The notes beneath the pieces were generated by a model. The model was given only the letters and a program-made list of their open reading frames with translations. It was not told the origin of the DNA and did not search any database. A program made the translations under genes and the position numbers. Below, in pieces: positions 27,986-35,357 of a stretch of DNA of 64,000 nucleotides. Source of the stretch: Lentimicrobiaceae bacterium (GTDB taxonomy: Bacteria; Bacteroidota; Bacteroidia; Bacteroidales; Lentimicrobiaceae); NCBI GenBank assembly GCA_020636745.1, contig JACJXH010000011.1, forward strand, positions 1 through 64,000. Reading direction: 5' to 3'. Every line of letters begins with the position of its first letter. Position 1 is the first letter of the stretch.

Positions 27986-27993
27986 TATCTTTG
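27986..27993 (+). promoter_or_regulatory. -7 promoter element of folB
   Basis: TATCTTTG is an exact TAnnTTTG match, 16 nt before the ATG at 28010. Transcription starting about 7 nt after it would make the TTG at 28001 too early, and leaves a very short leader. Confidence 0.65.
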
Positions 27994-28009
27994 CTAAAAC
28001 TTGTTTAAA

Positions 28010-28375
28010 ATGGGAATGATTTCGATAGAAGGTATGGAGTTTTTCTCCTATCATGGCTGCTTCAAAGAAGAGCAGGTAATTGGTACAAGGTTTATTGTTG
28101 ATTTGTTTATTGATGTAGACACCCGGCAGGCTGAACGCACCGATGACCTGCATCAAACAGTTAACTACCTGAGCGTGTACCAAACTGTTAAAAAAGAGAT
28201 GGAGCAAAAGTCTCATCTGCTCGAGCATGTTGCCCACAGAATTATACAGGCAGTGCATACACGTTTCCCTGATGTGATTGATACAGAGGTGAAAATTTCA
28301 AAGTTAAACCCTCCTCTGGGCGGTAAAATTGATCGTGTTTGTGTTACTTTATCCAGCGAAGATATTTATGAGTGA
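28010..28375 (+). CDS. folB: Dihydroneopterin aldolase
   Basis: Converts 7,8-dihydroneopterin to 6-hydroxymethyl-dihydropterin and glycolaldehyde in folate synthesis. The protein has 121 residues from the ATG at 28010. The family signature is visible: GMEFFSYHGCFKEEQVIGTRF near the N-terminus (cut here at the 20-residue limit in practice to FFSYHGCFKEEQ), the LHQTVNYLSVYQTV segment, LLEHVAHRI, and the C-terminal KLNPPLGGKIDRVCV. A TTG at 28001 in frame is closer to the promoter and less likely. Its stop overlaps the start of the CWC gene by 8 nt. Confidence 0.93.
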   Translation: MGMISIEGMEFFSYHGCFKEEQVIGTRFIVDLFIDVDTRQAERTDDLHQTVNYLSVYQTVKKEMEQKSHLLEHVAHRIIQAVHTRFPDVIDTEVKISKLNPPLGGKIDRVCVTLSSEDIYE

Positions 28376-28568
28376 ACCATCAAAACCCACCCAAAAAATC
28401 TGTCCACGATGCGGCTTACCCTTTGAATGTGAGCACTCTGCTTCATGTTGGTGTAATGCTTATACTCTTTCGCCTGCTAACACCGAAAAACTTAGAAATG
28501 AGTTCGATAATTGCCTGTGTCCCCAATGTCTGCAGCTATATGCAAACCCGGTAAAAGACACAAATTGA
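28368..28568 (+). CDS. Cysteine-rich CWC family protein
   Basis: A 66-residue protein with eight conserved-pattern cysteines: CPRCGLPFEC, then CWC, then CLCPQCL. This is the cysteine-rich CWC family, probably a small metal-binding protein of unknown role. I chose the ATG at 28368, which overlaps the folB stop by 8 nt (ATGAGTGA), over the in-frame ATG at 28329, because the extra residues MIVFVLLYPAKIF look like translated folB sequence in another frame. Translational coupling with folB is likely. Confidence 0.85.
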   Translation: MSEPSKPTQKICPRCGLPFECEHSASCWCNAYTLSPANTEKLRNEFDNCLCPQCLQLYANPVKDTN

Positions 28569-28642
28569 GCGCATAATAATGCTGTTTAAAGAGCAATTTT
28601 TGTCTTTGGAATTTTTTTTGTGCATAAATTCTATATTTTTCA

Positions 28643-28650
28643 TACTTTTG
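28643..28650 (+). promoter_or_regulatory. -7 promoter element of tRNA-Cys
   Basis: TACTTTTG is an exact TAnnTTTG match, 11 nt before the 5' end of the mature tRNA. Confidence 0.75.
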
Positions 28651-28661
28651 CACTCAGAAAT

Positions 28662-28732
28662 GGTTTCGTGGCCGAGTGGCTAGGCAGAGGTCTGCAAAAC
28701 CTTCTACAGCGGTTCGAATCCGCTCGAAACCT
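28662..28732 (+). tRNA. tRNA-Cys (anticodon GCA)
   Basis: 71 nt. The acceptor stem pairs GGTTTCG with CGAAACC. The D arm is GCCGAGTGGCTAGGC, the anticodon loop is CTGCAAA with GCA at the centre, and the T arm is AGCGG-TTCGAAT-CCGCT. The discriminator base is T, an identity element of tRNA-Cys. CCA is not encoded. Confidence 0.97.
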
Positions 28733-28775
28733 CAGAAGACATTTATAGAATGTAATTCTAAATGTCAAATAATAT

Positions 28776-28810
28776 AAAAATCAGGACTTTAACGGTCCTG
28801 ATTTTTTTTT
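28776..28810 (+). terminator. Intrinsic terminator of tRNA-Cys
   Basis: AATCAGGAC pairs with GTCCTGATT (12 bp if flanking A-T pairs are counted) and a run of T follows. It lies 44 nt after the tRNA end. Confidence 0.88.
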
Positions 28811-28861
28811 GAAAACACAAATCATTCAGTTGAATACTCCTTCTGCTTTATTTATTTTTAG

Positions 28862-28966
28862 CTTTACGACTGTGCTGTAATAAAAACAGATGTTCAACTA
28901 ACAAAGGCTGAGGGACAGGACAAATACGATATCTCTTTCAATGCAGGAATAGGAATTATATTCTGA
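28862..28966 (+). pseudogene. Possible remnant of an outer-membrane protein gene
   Basis: A 34-codon open stretch bounded upstream by an in-frame TAG and ending in TGA, with no start codon. Its translation ends DKYDISFNAGIGIIF, which resembles the last beta-strands of an outer-membrane beta-barrel ending in an aromatic residue. It could be the tail of a decayed gene or chance. The rest of 28811-29076 shows no other coding signal. Confidence 0.25.
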
Positions 28967-28999
28967 TAGCAGGTAATAACATCCGATGTTGGATTTTAG

Positions 29000-29046
29000 T
29001 AACCTGACGTTGGAAAAATCAGAAAAAATCCAGCGTCAGGGTTACT
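29000..29046. repeat. Long imperfect hairpin upstream of the FMN-binding gene
   Basis: GTAACCTGACGTTGGA pairs with TCCAGCGTCAGGGTTAC with one bulged base and one G-T pair, and the downstream arm is followed by TTTTA. It ends 30 nt before the FMN-binding gene's start, so it could be a terminator for the remnant upstream, an attenuator, or a short dispersed repeat. Confidence 0.55.
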
Positions 29047-29076
29047 TTTACACGATTTACTTATAATGCTTGTAAT

Positions 29077-29610
29077 ATGAAAGTTTACCTTTTCTTTCTT
29101 TCCATTTTATTAACACCTGCACTTTTCGGGCAGCAACTCACGCGTGAAGGTTCTAAAAAACTCGATAAACTGATTTCTGACCTTTACCCACAACAAACAA
29201 TAAACCTTAAAAAACTAGATTTACAGGCATCACATATCACCGATACCGAAATTTTGAATGCAGATGGTCATTGGTTTGCGATAGCAGAGAATGATATTAC
29301 TCGTGGATGGCTGTCAGTTAACAAAATATGGGGCCGTTATCACGAATTCGAGTATGCTATGATAATTGACAGCTCTTTCAAGATCAAAAACATCACGATA
29401 CTTAGCTATCCGGCAACACATGGTAATGCAGTAACAAACAAAAAATGGCTCGTGAAATTCAACGGATATTCTGCATCCAACACCCCGGAATATGGGCGAG
29501 AGATCGATGCGTTAGCAGGAGCAACCATTTCAGGCACAAGCCTGAGTCATTCCGTTAAAAAATCACTTCTTATTTTTGGCAAACTGCAAAAATCAGGTTT
29601 GCTTAAGTAG
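29077..29610 (+). CDS. Exported FMN-binding domain protein
   Basis: A 177-residue protein with a signal peptide (MKVYLFFLSILLTPALFGQ, cleavage after FGQ). The C-terminal half is an FMN-binding (RnfG/NqrC-like) domain. It contains IKNITILSYPATHGNAVTNKKW and the flavinylation-type motif DALAGATISGTSLSHSV, where FMN would be attached to the Thr of GAT; the usual Ser before GAT is Ala here. Such proteins carry covalent FMN in the periplasm and pass electrons. No rnf, nqr or apbE gene is adjacent, so its redox partner is unknown. Confidence 0.85.
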   Translation: MKVYLFFLSILLTPALFGQQLTREGSKKLDKLISDLYPQQTINLKKLDLQASHITDTEILNADGHWFAIAENDITRGWLSVNKIWGRYHEFEYAMIIDSSFKIKNITILSYPATHGNAVTNKKWLVKFNGYSASNTPEYGREIDALAGATISGTSLSHSVKKSLLIFGKLQKSGLLK

Positions 29611-29634
29611 TTAATTATTCTTTGAAAGTGATAA

Positions 29635-29668
29635 AAAGCCGTATTTTTGCCCCCTCATTTACGGCTTT
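29635..29668. promoter_or_regulatory. Inverted repeat bracketing the mntP promoter
   Basis: AAAGCCGTA (29635-29643) and TACGGCTTT (29660-29668) are perfect 9-bp arms separated by 16 nt. The -7 box starts at the inner end of the left arm and the right arm ends at the base before the start codon. The left arm lies upstream of the expected transcription start, so an operator is more likely than an mRNA hairpin made from this promoter. Confidence 0.5.
29642..29649 (+). promoter_or_regulatory. -7 promoter element of mntP
   Basis: TATTTTTG is an exact TAnnTTTG match, 19 nt before the mntP ATG. Confidence 0.7.
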
Positions 29669-30250
29669 ATGGAACCTGTTACGCTGCTAGTACTCGCCTT
29701 TGGCTTATCATTCGACTCATTTGCTGTTTCAATCAGTAGTGGACTAATGTTACCGCGGATAAGTTTCATCAAAGCCTGTATCATCGCATTTTCTCTTGCA
29801 TTTTTTCAGGCTATGATGCCCATGATTGGATGGTTAGCCGGTCTTACTATCCGAAACCAATTGGCTCATCTTGACCATTGGATAGCATTTAGCCTTCTTG
29901 CCTTACTGGGACTGAAAATGATATACGAGAGTTTAAAACCAGAAGAACACAGAAGCAATTTCAATCCCCTGAAGCCAGCTGTTCTGATTACTATGTCGCT
30001 GGCAACCAGCATTGATGCACTGATAGTTGGCGTGAGTTTTGCATTTCTTGAAACGCCAGATACACCTTTATGGATGGCCATCTTGTTACCCGTACTGATA
30101 ATTGGTTCTGTCACTTACATCATGTCAATGCTGGGCATTTTGTTTGGAAAAAAAGCCGGAGATAAACTCGGAAAACGAATGGAAATGTTGGGAGGCCTGA
30201 TTCTCATAGGAATTGGTGTAAAAATACTGGCAGAACATCTGTGGCTTTAG
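29669..30250 (+). CDS. mntP: Manganese efflux pump, MntP family
   Basis: A 193-residue inner-membrane protein with six membrane segments, matching the MntP (YebN) family that exports Mn2+. The two internally repeated acidic motifs are present: LSFDSFAVSISSG near residues 14-26 and SLATSIDALIVGVSFAF in the second half. The C-terminal LGKRMEMLGGLILIGIGVKIL is also typical. In other bacteria mntP is often controlled by a yybP-ykoY manganese riboswitch; the leader here is far too short for one. A perfect inverted repeat brackets the promoter instead and may bind a metal-responsive repressor. Confidence 0.93.
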   Translation: MEPVTLLVLAFGLSFDSFAVSISSGLMLPRISFIKACIIAFSLAFFQAMMPMIGWLAGLTIRNQLAHLDHWIAFSLLALLGLKMIYESLKPEEHRSNFNPLKPAVLITMSLATSIDALIVGVSFAFLETPDTPLWMAILLPVLIIGSVTYIMSMLGILFGKKAGDKLGKRMEMLGGLILIGIGVKILAEHLWL

Positions 30251-30390
30251 CCTCAATCGCACGGAAACTTTTAAGCGAATGTTCGAAAAATTAACTTGTG
30301 GCACTTAAGCCTCTTAATAATACTATTGAGATTTCTGCCACAGCATTGTAAATTTTTCATTTTCTCTATCCTTCAGGCGAAATTCCTTCT

Positions 30391-30398
30391 TACCTTTG
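30391..30398 (+). promoter_or_regulatory. -7 promoter element of glnS
   Basis: TACCTTTG is an exact TAnnTTTG match followed by CAAAC, 87 nt before the ATG at 30486. Confidence 0.6.
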
Positions 30399-30485
30399 CA
30401 AACTTAATCCCGAAAGGTATAATTTTCAGCCTTATCTGCTGCAAACCCTTTCAGGATGTACTCTTTAACAATACATTTGCCAAGC

Positions 30486-32189
30486 ATGAGCGACAACAAT
30501 AATGTATCAGAAGCAGCCGGAAATGTTAAAACGGCAACCAATTTTATTCATTCCATCGTAGAAGAAGATATCAGAAATGGTAAAAATGAGGGTCGGGTTC
30601 ACACCCGTTTTCCACCGGAGCCTAACGGTTATCTTCATATTGGTCATGCCAAATCCATTTGTCTGAATTTTGGTACCGCTCTGAAGTACAACGGAAAATG
30701 CAACCTTCGGTTTGATGACACCAACCCTGTAAAAGAAGATGTTGAATATGTTGACTCTATCCGTTATGATGTGCATTGGCTTGGGTTTGATTGGGAAGGA
30801 CGTGAATATTTCGCATCAGACTATTTTCAGAAAATTTATGAATTTGCCGAAAAATTGATTTTAAAGGGCAAAGCATATGTTTGCGATTTAACTGCAGAAC
30901 AGATTGCAGAACAGAAGGGCACTCCTACCCGACCGGGCCAGGAAAGTCCATACCGCAACCGGAGCGTTGAAGAAAATCTTGATCTTTTTCGCCGCATGAA
31001 AGCAGGTGAATTTGCCGATGGAACTCATGTACTGAGAGCCAAAATAGACATGTCGTCACCGAATATGCATATGCGTGACCCCATTTTGTACCGCATTATT
31101 CATACCGAACATCATCGTACAGGTAATCAGTGGTGTATTTATCCAATGTATGATTTTGCCCATGGCCAAAGTGATAGCATTGAAGGGATAACACACAGCA
31201 TTTGTACACTCGAATTTGAGGTACACAGGCCATTATATGATTGGTGTATTCGCGAACTTGAAATTTTTGCACCACAGCAAATTGAGTTTGCCCGCCTCAA
31301 TATGACTTATACTGTGATGAGTAAACGCAAGTTACTCGAATTGGTAAAAAATAATTTTGTTAACGGGTGGGATGATCCCCGGATGCCAACCATTTCAGGC
31401 CTCAGGCGCAGAGGGTTTACGCCTGCTTCTATTCGCAATTTTTCCGATCTTGTTGGCGTGGCCAAACGCGAAAATATTATAGATGTTGGCCTGCTCGAAT
31501 ATTGTGTTCGCGAAGATCTAAACAAAAATGCACAGCGCGTTATGGGAGTTATTAATCCTGTAAAGCTTGTTATTACTGACTATCCGGCTGATAAAGTTGA
31601 GGAAATGAATGCCATCAACAACCCTGAAAATCTGGAAGCCGGAACACGTAAAGTTGCTTTTACCCGCGAATTGTATATTGAACGCGACGACTTTATGGAA
31701 GAGCCTCAGGCAAAGTTTTTCCGTCTGGCGCCTGGCCGTGAAGTAAGGTTAAAATATGCATACATCATCAAGTGTGAATCAGTGGTGAAAGACCCGCAAA
31801 CCGGAGAAATAACCGAGATACACTGTACGCATGATCCTGAAACCTTAAGTGGAAGATCGCTCAGCAATCGTAAGGTGAAAGGCACGTTGCACTGGGTTTC
31901 TGCCTCAAAATCAGTTGAAGCCGAAATCAGACTTTACGACAGGTTATTCCTCGCTGAGAGCCCCGAAGATGTGCCTGAAGGAGAAGATTACAAAAGCAAC
32001 CTCAATCCCGATTCACTAAAAGTTATCAAAGGTTTTGTTGAATCATCTGTAGCCCGTTCAAAACCATTGGATAAATTCCAGTTTGAACGTTTGGGTTATT
32101 TTTGCGTTGACAGTGATTCAAAACCTGAAAAACTAGTATTTAACAGGACCGTTGCGCTGAAAGATTCGTGGGCAAAAGCTAAAATCTGA
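30486..32189 (+). CDS. glnS: Glutaminyl-tRNA synthetase
   Basis: A class I synthetase that charges tRNA-Gln directly. It has 567 residues from the ATG at 30486 (MSDNNNVSEAAGNVKTATNF). The HIGH region reads RFPPEPNGYLHIGHAKS and the KMSKS-equivalent is VMSKRKL. The two beta-barrel anticodon-binding domains are complete and end in SWAKAKI. An upstream ATG at 30456 would add ten residues (MYSLTIHLPS) not seen in the family. Its substrate gene, tRNA-Gln(CTG), lies 72 nt downstream under a separate promoter. Confidence 0.97.
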   Translation: MSDNNNVSEAAGNVKTATNFIHSIVEEDIRNGKNEGRVHTRFPPEPNGYLHIGHAKSICLNFGTALKYNGKCNLRFDDTNPVKEDVEYVDSIRYDVHWLGFDWEGREYFASDYFQKIYEFAEKLILKGKAYVCDLTAEQIAEQKGTPTRPGQESPYRNRSVEENLDLFRRMKAGEFADGTHVLRAKIDMSSPNMHMRDPILYRIIHTEHHRTGNQWCIYPMYDFAHGQSDSIEGITHSICTLEFEVHRPLYDWCIRELEIFAPQQIEFARLNMTYTVMSKRKLLELVKNNFVNGWDDPRMPTISGLRRRGFTPASIRNFSDLVGVAKRENIIDVGLLEYCVREDLNKNAQRVMGVINPVKLVITDYPADKVEEMNAINNPENLEAGTRKVAFTRELYIERDDFMEEPQAKFFRLAPGREVRLKYAYIIKCESVVKDPQTGEITEIHCTHDPETLSGRSLSNRKVKGTLHWVSASKSVEAEIRLYDRLFLAESPEDVPEGEDYKSNLNPDSLKVIKGFVESSVARSKPLDKFQFERLGYFCVDSDSKPEKLVFNRTVALKDSWAKAKI

Positions 32190-32241
32190 TTTATCTGAAA
32201 GTTTTTGTTAAAAAAGCTTGCACGTAAATTAATAATTTTAC

Positions 32242-32249
32242 TATTTTTG
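32242..32249 (+). promoter_or_regulatory. -7 promoter element of tRNA-Gln
   Basis: TATTTTTG is an exact TAnnTTTG match, 12 nt before the tRNA 5' end. Confidence 0.75.
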
Positions 32250-32261
32250 CAGCCTCATTAC

Positions 32262-32334
32262 TGACCTATGGTGTAATTGGCAACACGTCTGATTCTGGAT
32301 CAGAAGAGTCTAGGTTCGAGACCTGGTAGGTCAA
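32262..32334 (+). tRNA. tRNA-Gln (anticodon CTG)
   Basis: 73 nt. The acceptor stem pairs TGACCTA with TAGGTCA; the weak U1-A72 pair is an identity element of tRNA-Gln. The anticodon stem TCTGA/TCAGA encloses TTCTGGA with CTG at positions 34-36. The T loop is TTCGAGA. CCA is not encoded. It reads CAG codons and sits directly downstream of glnS. Confidence 0.97.
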
Positions 32335-32338
32335 CAAT

Positions 32339-32377
32339 AAAAGCAGTTATAAGGAAACTTATAATTGCTTTTTTATT
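32339..32377 (+). terminator. Intrinsic terminator of tRNA-Gln
   Basis: AAGCAGTTATAAG pairs with CTTATAATTGCTT (one G-T pair) around GAAA, extended by A-T pairs and followed by TTTTATTT. It begins 4 nt after the tRNA. The remaining 150 nt to the DUF2891 gene show nothing else. Confidence 0.85.
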
Positions 32378-32530
32378 TCTGCCAACCTCAATCTTCACAA
32401 TATTTTATTAGCTGAAGGCGCTTCCAATTCTCACATATTAAAAAATTGACCTGAGACATTGATCATGAACCGGATTTCTACTGGCGTTTTGTAAAAAAAA
32501 ATCATTTAATTTGTTGTAAAACGGCGCACT

Positions 32531-33592
32531 ATGAAATACATCATTGCAATCTTATTGATGTTTTGGGCTGGCAACTCCCTTGCCCAACAAAAACTAACCG
32601 AAGCAAAAGCCTCACACTTCTCCAAACTGGCGCTGAAATGTATACAACAGGAATATCCCAATAAACCGGGAGAAGTTGTTGGCAGCAAAGAAGATATAAA
32701 ACCGGTGCGCGAATACCGTCCGGCATTTTACGGGTGCTATGACTGGCATTCATCAGTACATGGTCATTGGATGCTGATAAAACTCCTGAAACAATACCCT
32801 GACATCCCTGAAGCTTTGCAAATTAAAGATGCCATCAAGAAGAACATTACCCCCGAAAATATAGCCGTAGAAGTTAATTTCTTCCTCGACAGCAATAATA
32901 AATCCTTTGAAAGAACTTACGGTTGGGCATGGTTGCTGAAGCTTGCCGAAGAGTTACATACCTGGGACAATCCAGATGGCAGGGAATGGGAAGCCGCCCT
33001 TTTTCCTCTTTCTAATCTCATTTGCCAGTATTATCTCGACTTTTTACCTAAGCTGGTTTACCCTATACGGGTGGGCGAGCATTCCAATACGGCCTTTGGA
33101 CTATCATTCGCCCTCGATTATGCCCGGACAACGCAAAATAAAGCGTTGGAAGCGCTTATTATTGCCAGGGCAAGGGATTTCTATTTAAATGACCAAAACT
33201 GCCCTGAATCGTGGGAACCCAGTGGCTATGATTTTCTCTCTCCCTGCCTTATTGAGGCCGATTTAATGGCCAGGGTACTACCCGATGATGAATTTCTTAA
33301 CTGGATCAATGCTTTTCTGCCCGGAATAAACACCGGTAGCCTGAAAATAATGACAGAAACAGCCAGGGTTGGCGATCGCAGCGATGGAAAATTAGTTCAT
33401 CTGGATGGTCTTAACTTCTCACGCGCCTGGTGCCTGAAACATCTGGCAGCTAAATCGGGCTTGAACCAAGAAGCATTGATTACCTCAGCCCAAAAGCACC
33501 TTGAAGCTGCCCTGCCCAATGTGGCTGATGGCGATTATGCCGGAGAGCACTGGCTGGCAACTTTTGCTGTGATGGCAATGGATACTGAGTAG
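32531..33592 (+). CDS. DUF2891 exported protein
   Basis: A 353-residue protein with a signal peptide (MKYIIAILLMFWAGNSLAQ, cleavage after LAQ). The mature sequence matches DUF2891, with the hallmark FYGCYDWHSSVHGHWMLIKL near residue 72 and an all-helical body resembling an alpha/alpha toroid (YGWAWLLKLAEEL, GEHSNTAFGLSFALDYAR, ESWEPSGYDFLSPC). The toroid shape and conserved His/Asp/Trp suggest a carbohydrate-active role, but no activity is established. It has no operon partner and converges with the MBOAT operon. Confidence 0.87.
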   Translation: MKYIIAILLMFWAGNSLAQQKLTEAKASHFSKLALKCIQQEYPNKPGEVVGSKEDIKPVREYRPAFYGCYDWHSSVHGHWMLIKLLKQYPDIPEALQIKDAIKKNITPENIAVEVNFFLDSNNKSFERTYGWAWLLKLAEELHTWDNPDGREWEAALFPLSNLICQYYLDFLPKLVYPIRVGEHSNTAFGLSFALDYARTTQNKALEALIIARARDFYLNDQNCPESWEPSGYDFLSPCLIEADLMARVLPDDEFLNWINAFLPGINTGSLKIMTETARVGDRSDGKLVHLDGLNFSRAWCLKHLAAKSGLNQEALITSAQKHLEAALPNVADGDYAGEHWLATFAVMAMDTE

Positions 33593-33698
33593 GGGAGTGT
33601 TTTCATCAGAGAACCCAACATTCTGGTAATTTGCCGGAACGTTTGCTCCCGCCAAATCAATGAATATGGCTTATACTCTAATCCCAGAGCAGTTAGGA

Positions 33699-35357
33699 TC
33701 AGAACTGAAAATAAATAAACGGCTGAAAGCTCGCTGAATAAGCCTGATAACACAATATACCTGCTACAATAAAGCTTCCGGCTTTTACTGCGAAATGACT
33801 GTTTCCATATGTCCGTTCAATGAAGTCCTTTGTTCTAACAGGCAATAAATGTGTAATAAAACCAATCAACATCACAACAAAAACCATCCTGTAATGAGTT
33901 AAAACAGACAGAGCGCTGCCCCAATCCATATGATTCCATACCTGTTGAAACCACATTGAAATATGTTCCATGCTTTCGCCCCTGAAATAAATACGCGTAA
34001 AAGTGATAAAAGTAAACGTCAACAACACCTTCCAAACAACAGCCAAAGGGTGATTTGACTTTTCCCAGGGACTTATCAAACGCCAGTTCTTATAAGCTAC
34101 AATCCCCAGCCCATTGAGGCCGCCCCAAATAACAAACTTCCAGGAGGCACCATGCCAAAGTCCGCCAATCAACATAGTAAGCATAATGTTGATATTGGTA
34201 ATAAAGTGTTTGCTAACAGAAGGAAAAACTTTGGCCGAAACAAATGAAGCAACCACTACTGCAGCAACACTTGCCGCAACAATCCAGTTGCCAAAAGCCA
34301 GCGTTGTTCCAGTAAGGATAACACCGGTGAGGATAAAAGAAGTGATACTGCCTTTTTGATTACCACCCAATGGAATATAAAGGTAATCCTTTAAAAATGA
34401 AGACAGTGAGATGTGCCATCTTTTCCAGAAATCACCACAATTACGGGCTTTGTAAGGCGAATTGAAGTTTTCAGGCAAACGGAAGCCCATCAGTAGCCCC
34501 AGTCCAATAGCGATATCGGTATAACCAGAAAAATCGCCATAAATCTGTAGTGAATATCCGATCATCGCCATTACATTGCTAAATCCTGAGAACATTAAAG
34601 GGGCGTCAAACACTTTATCCAGAAAATGCATGGCTATATAGTCGGCAAAAATCATTTTCTTTATCAATCCCTTGATAATCAAGAATGTTCCTCTATCAAA
34701 ATCCTGTTTGGTGATGAGCGTATCCTTCCCAATCTGAGGAATAAAATTTCCGGCTCTTACAATCGGGCCAGCAACCAGCTGCGGAAAGAAACTTACAAAG
34801 AAACCAAAATCAACAACAGAATCAATGGGTTCAAGTTTTCCGCGGTAGATATCAACACAATAGGTAATTGTTTGAAATGTAAAAAAAGAGATACCAATGG
34901 GCAATACAATAGAGTCCATGGTAAAATATCCGGCTCTGCTGATGCTGTTACCCCAGGCGGCCAACCAATGAACAACTTCAAAATGGGTATTAAAAATGAA
35001 GTTGATTGAATCGGTAAAAAAATATGCATACTTAAAGTAGCTGAGAATAAAGAGATTAAGAGCAACACTTAACGAAACCAGTACCAGCTTTCCTGATTTA
35101 GACTGATGCCTGAAAATAAATCGGCCTAACAAAAAGTTGCTGATGGTTGTAAACATCAGCAATCCTACAAACATCCCGCTGGTTTTGTAATAAAAAAACA
35201 AGGACACCAGTAACAAATAACTGTTTCTAAGGTTCTTACGCTTATATACAAGTGAAAAGCCAAAGTAAACCAGCGCAAAGAAAATCCAAAACCCCGCCTG
35301 CGTAAAAATGAGCGGAAAGTCCTCTGAAAATGAAAATATCTCGCTGAGCCTATTCAT
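33699..35357 (-). CDS. MBOAT-family O-acyltransferase
   Basis: A 552-residue polytopic protein (about 12 membrane segments) of the AlgI/DltB branch of membrane-bound O-acyltransferases, which move acyl groups across the inner membrane to extracytoplasmic glycans. The AlgI-type motif DYLYIPLGGNQKG and the catalytic-His motif GGLWHGASWKFVIWG (H402) are visible. It is the last gene of a minus-strand operon and overlaps the preceding SGNH gene by 8 nt. With two SGNH proteins upstream, a surface polysaccharide acetylation system is the likely role; the glycan is not identifiable. Confidence 0.92.
   Translation of the reverse strand: MNRLSEIFSFSEDFPLIFTQAGFWIFFALVYFGFSLVYKRKNLRNSYLLLVSLFFYYKTSGMFVGLLMFTTISNFLLGRFIFRHQSKSGKLVLVSLSVALNLFILSYFKYAYFFTDSINFIFNTHFEVVHWLAAWGNSISRAGYFTMDSIVLPIGISFFTFQTITYCVDIYRGKLEPIDSVVDFGFFVSFFPQLVAGPIVRAGNFIPQIGKDTLITKQDFDRGTFLIIKGLIKKMIFADYIAMHFLDKVFDAPLMFSGFSNVMAMIGYSLQIYGDFSGYTDIAIGLGLLMGFRLPENFNSPYKARNCGDFWKRWHISLSSFLKDYLYIPLGGNQKGSITSFILTGVILTGTTLAFGNWIVAASVAAVVVASFVSAKVFPSVSKHFITNINIMLTMLIGGLWHGASWKFVIWGGLNGLGIVAYKNWRLISPWEKSNHPLAVVWKVLLTFTFITFTRIYFRGESMEHISMWFQQVWNHMDWGSALSVLTHYRMVFVVMLIGFITHLLPVRTKDFIERTYGNSHFAVKAGSFIVAGILCYQAYSASFQPFIYFQF

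Noticed and set aside
28732..28775. Attachment site (att) after tRNA-Cys
   Set aside because: I found no repeat of the tRNA 3' end and no integrase gene; the inverted repeat around 28738-28767 is a simple hairpin.
29650..29668. yybP-ykoY manganese riboswitch before mntP
   Set aside because: The expected transcript leader is only about 13 nt, far too short for that RNA.
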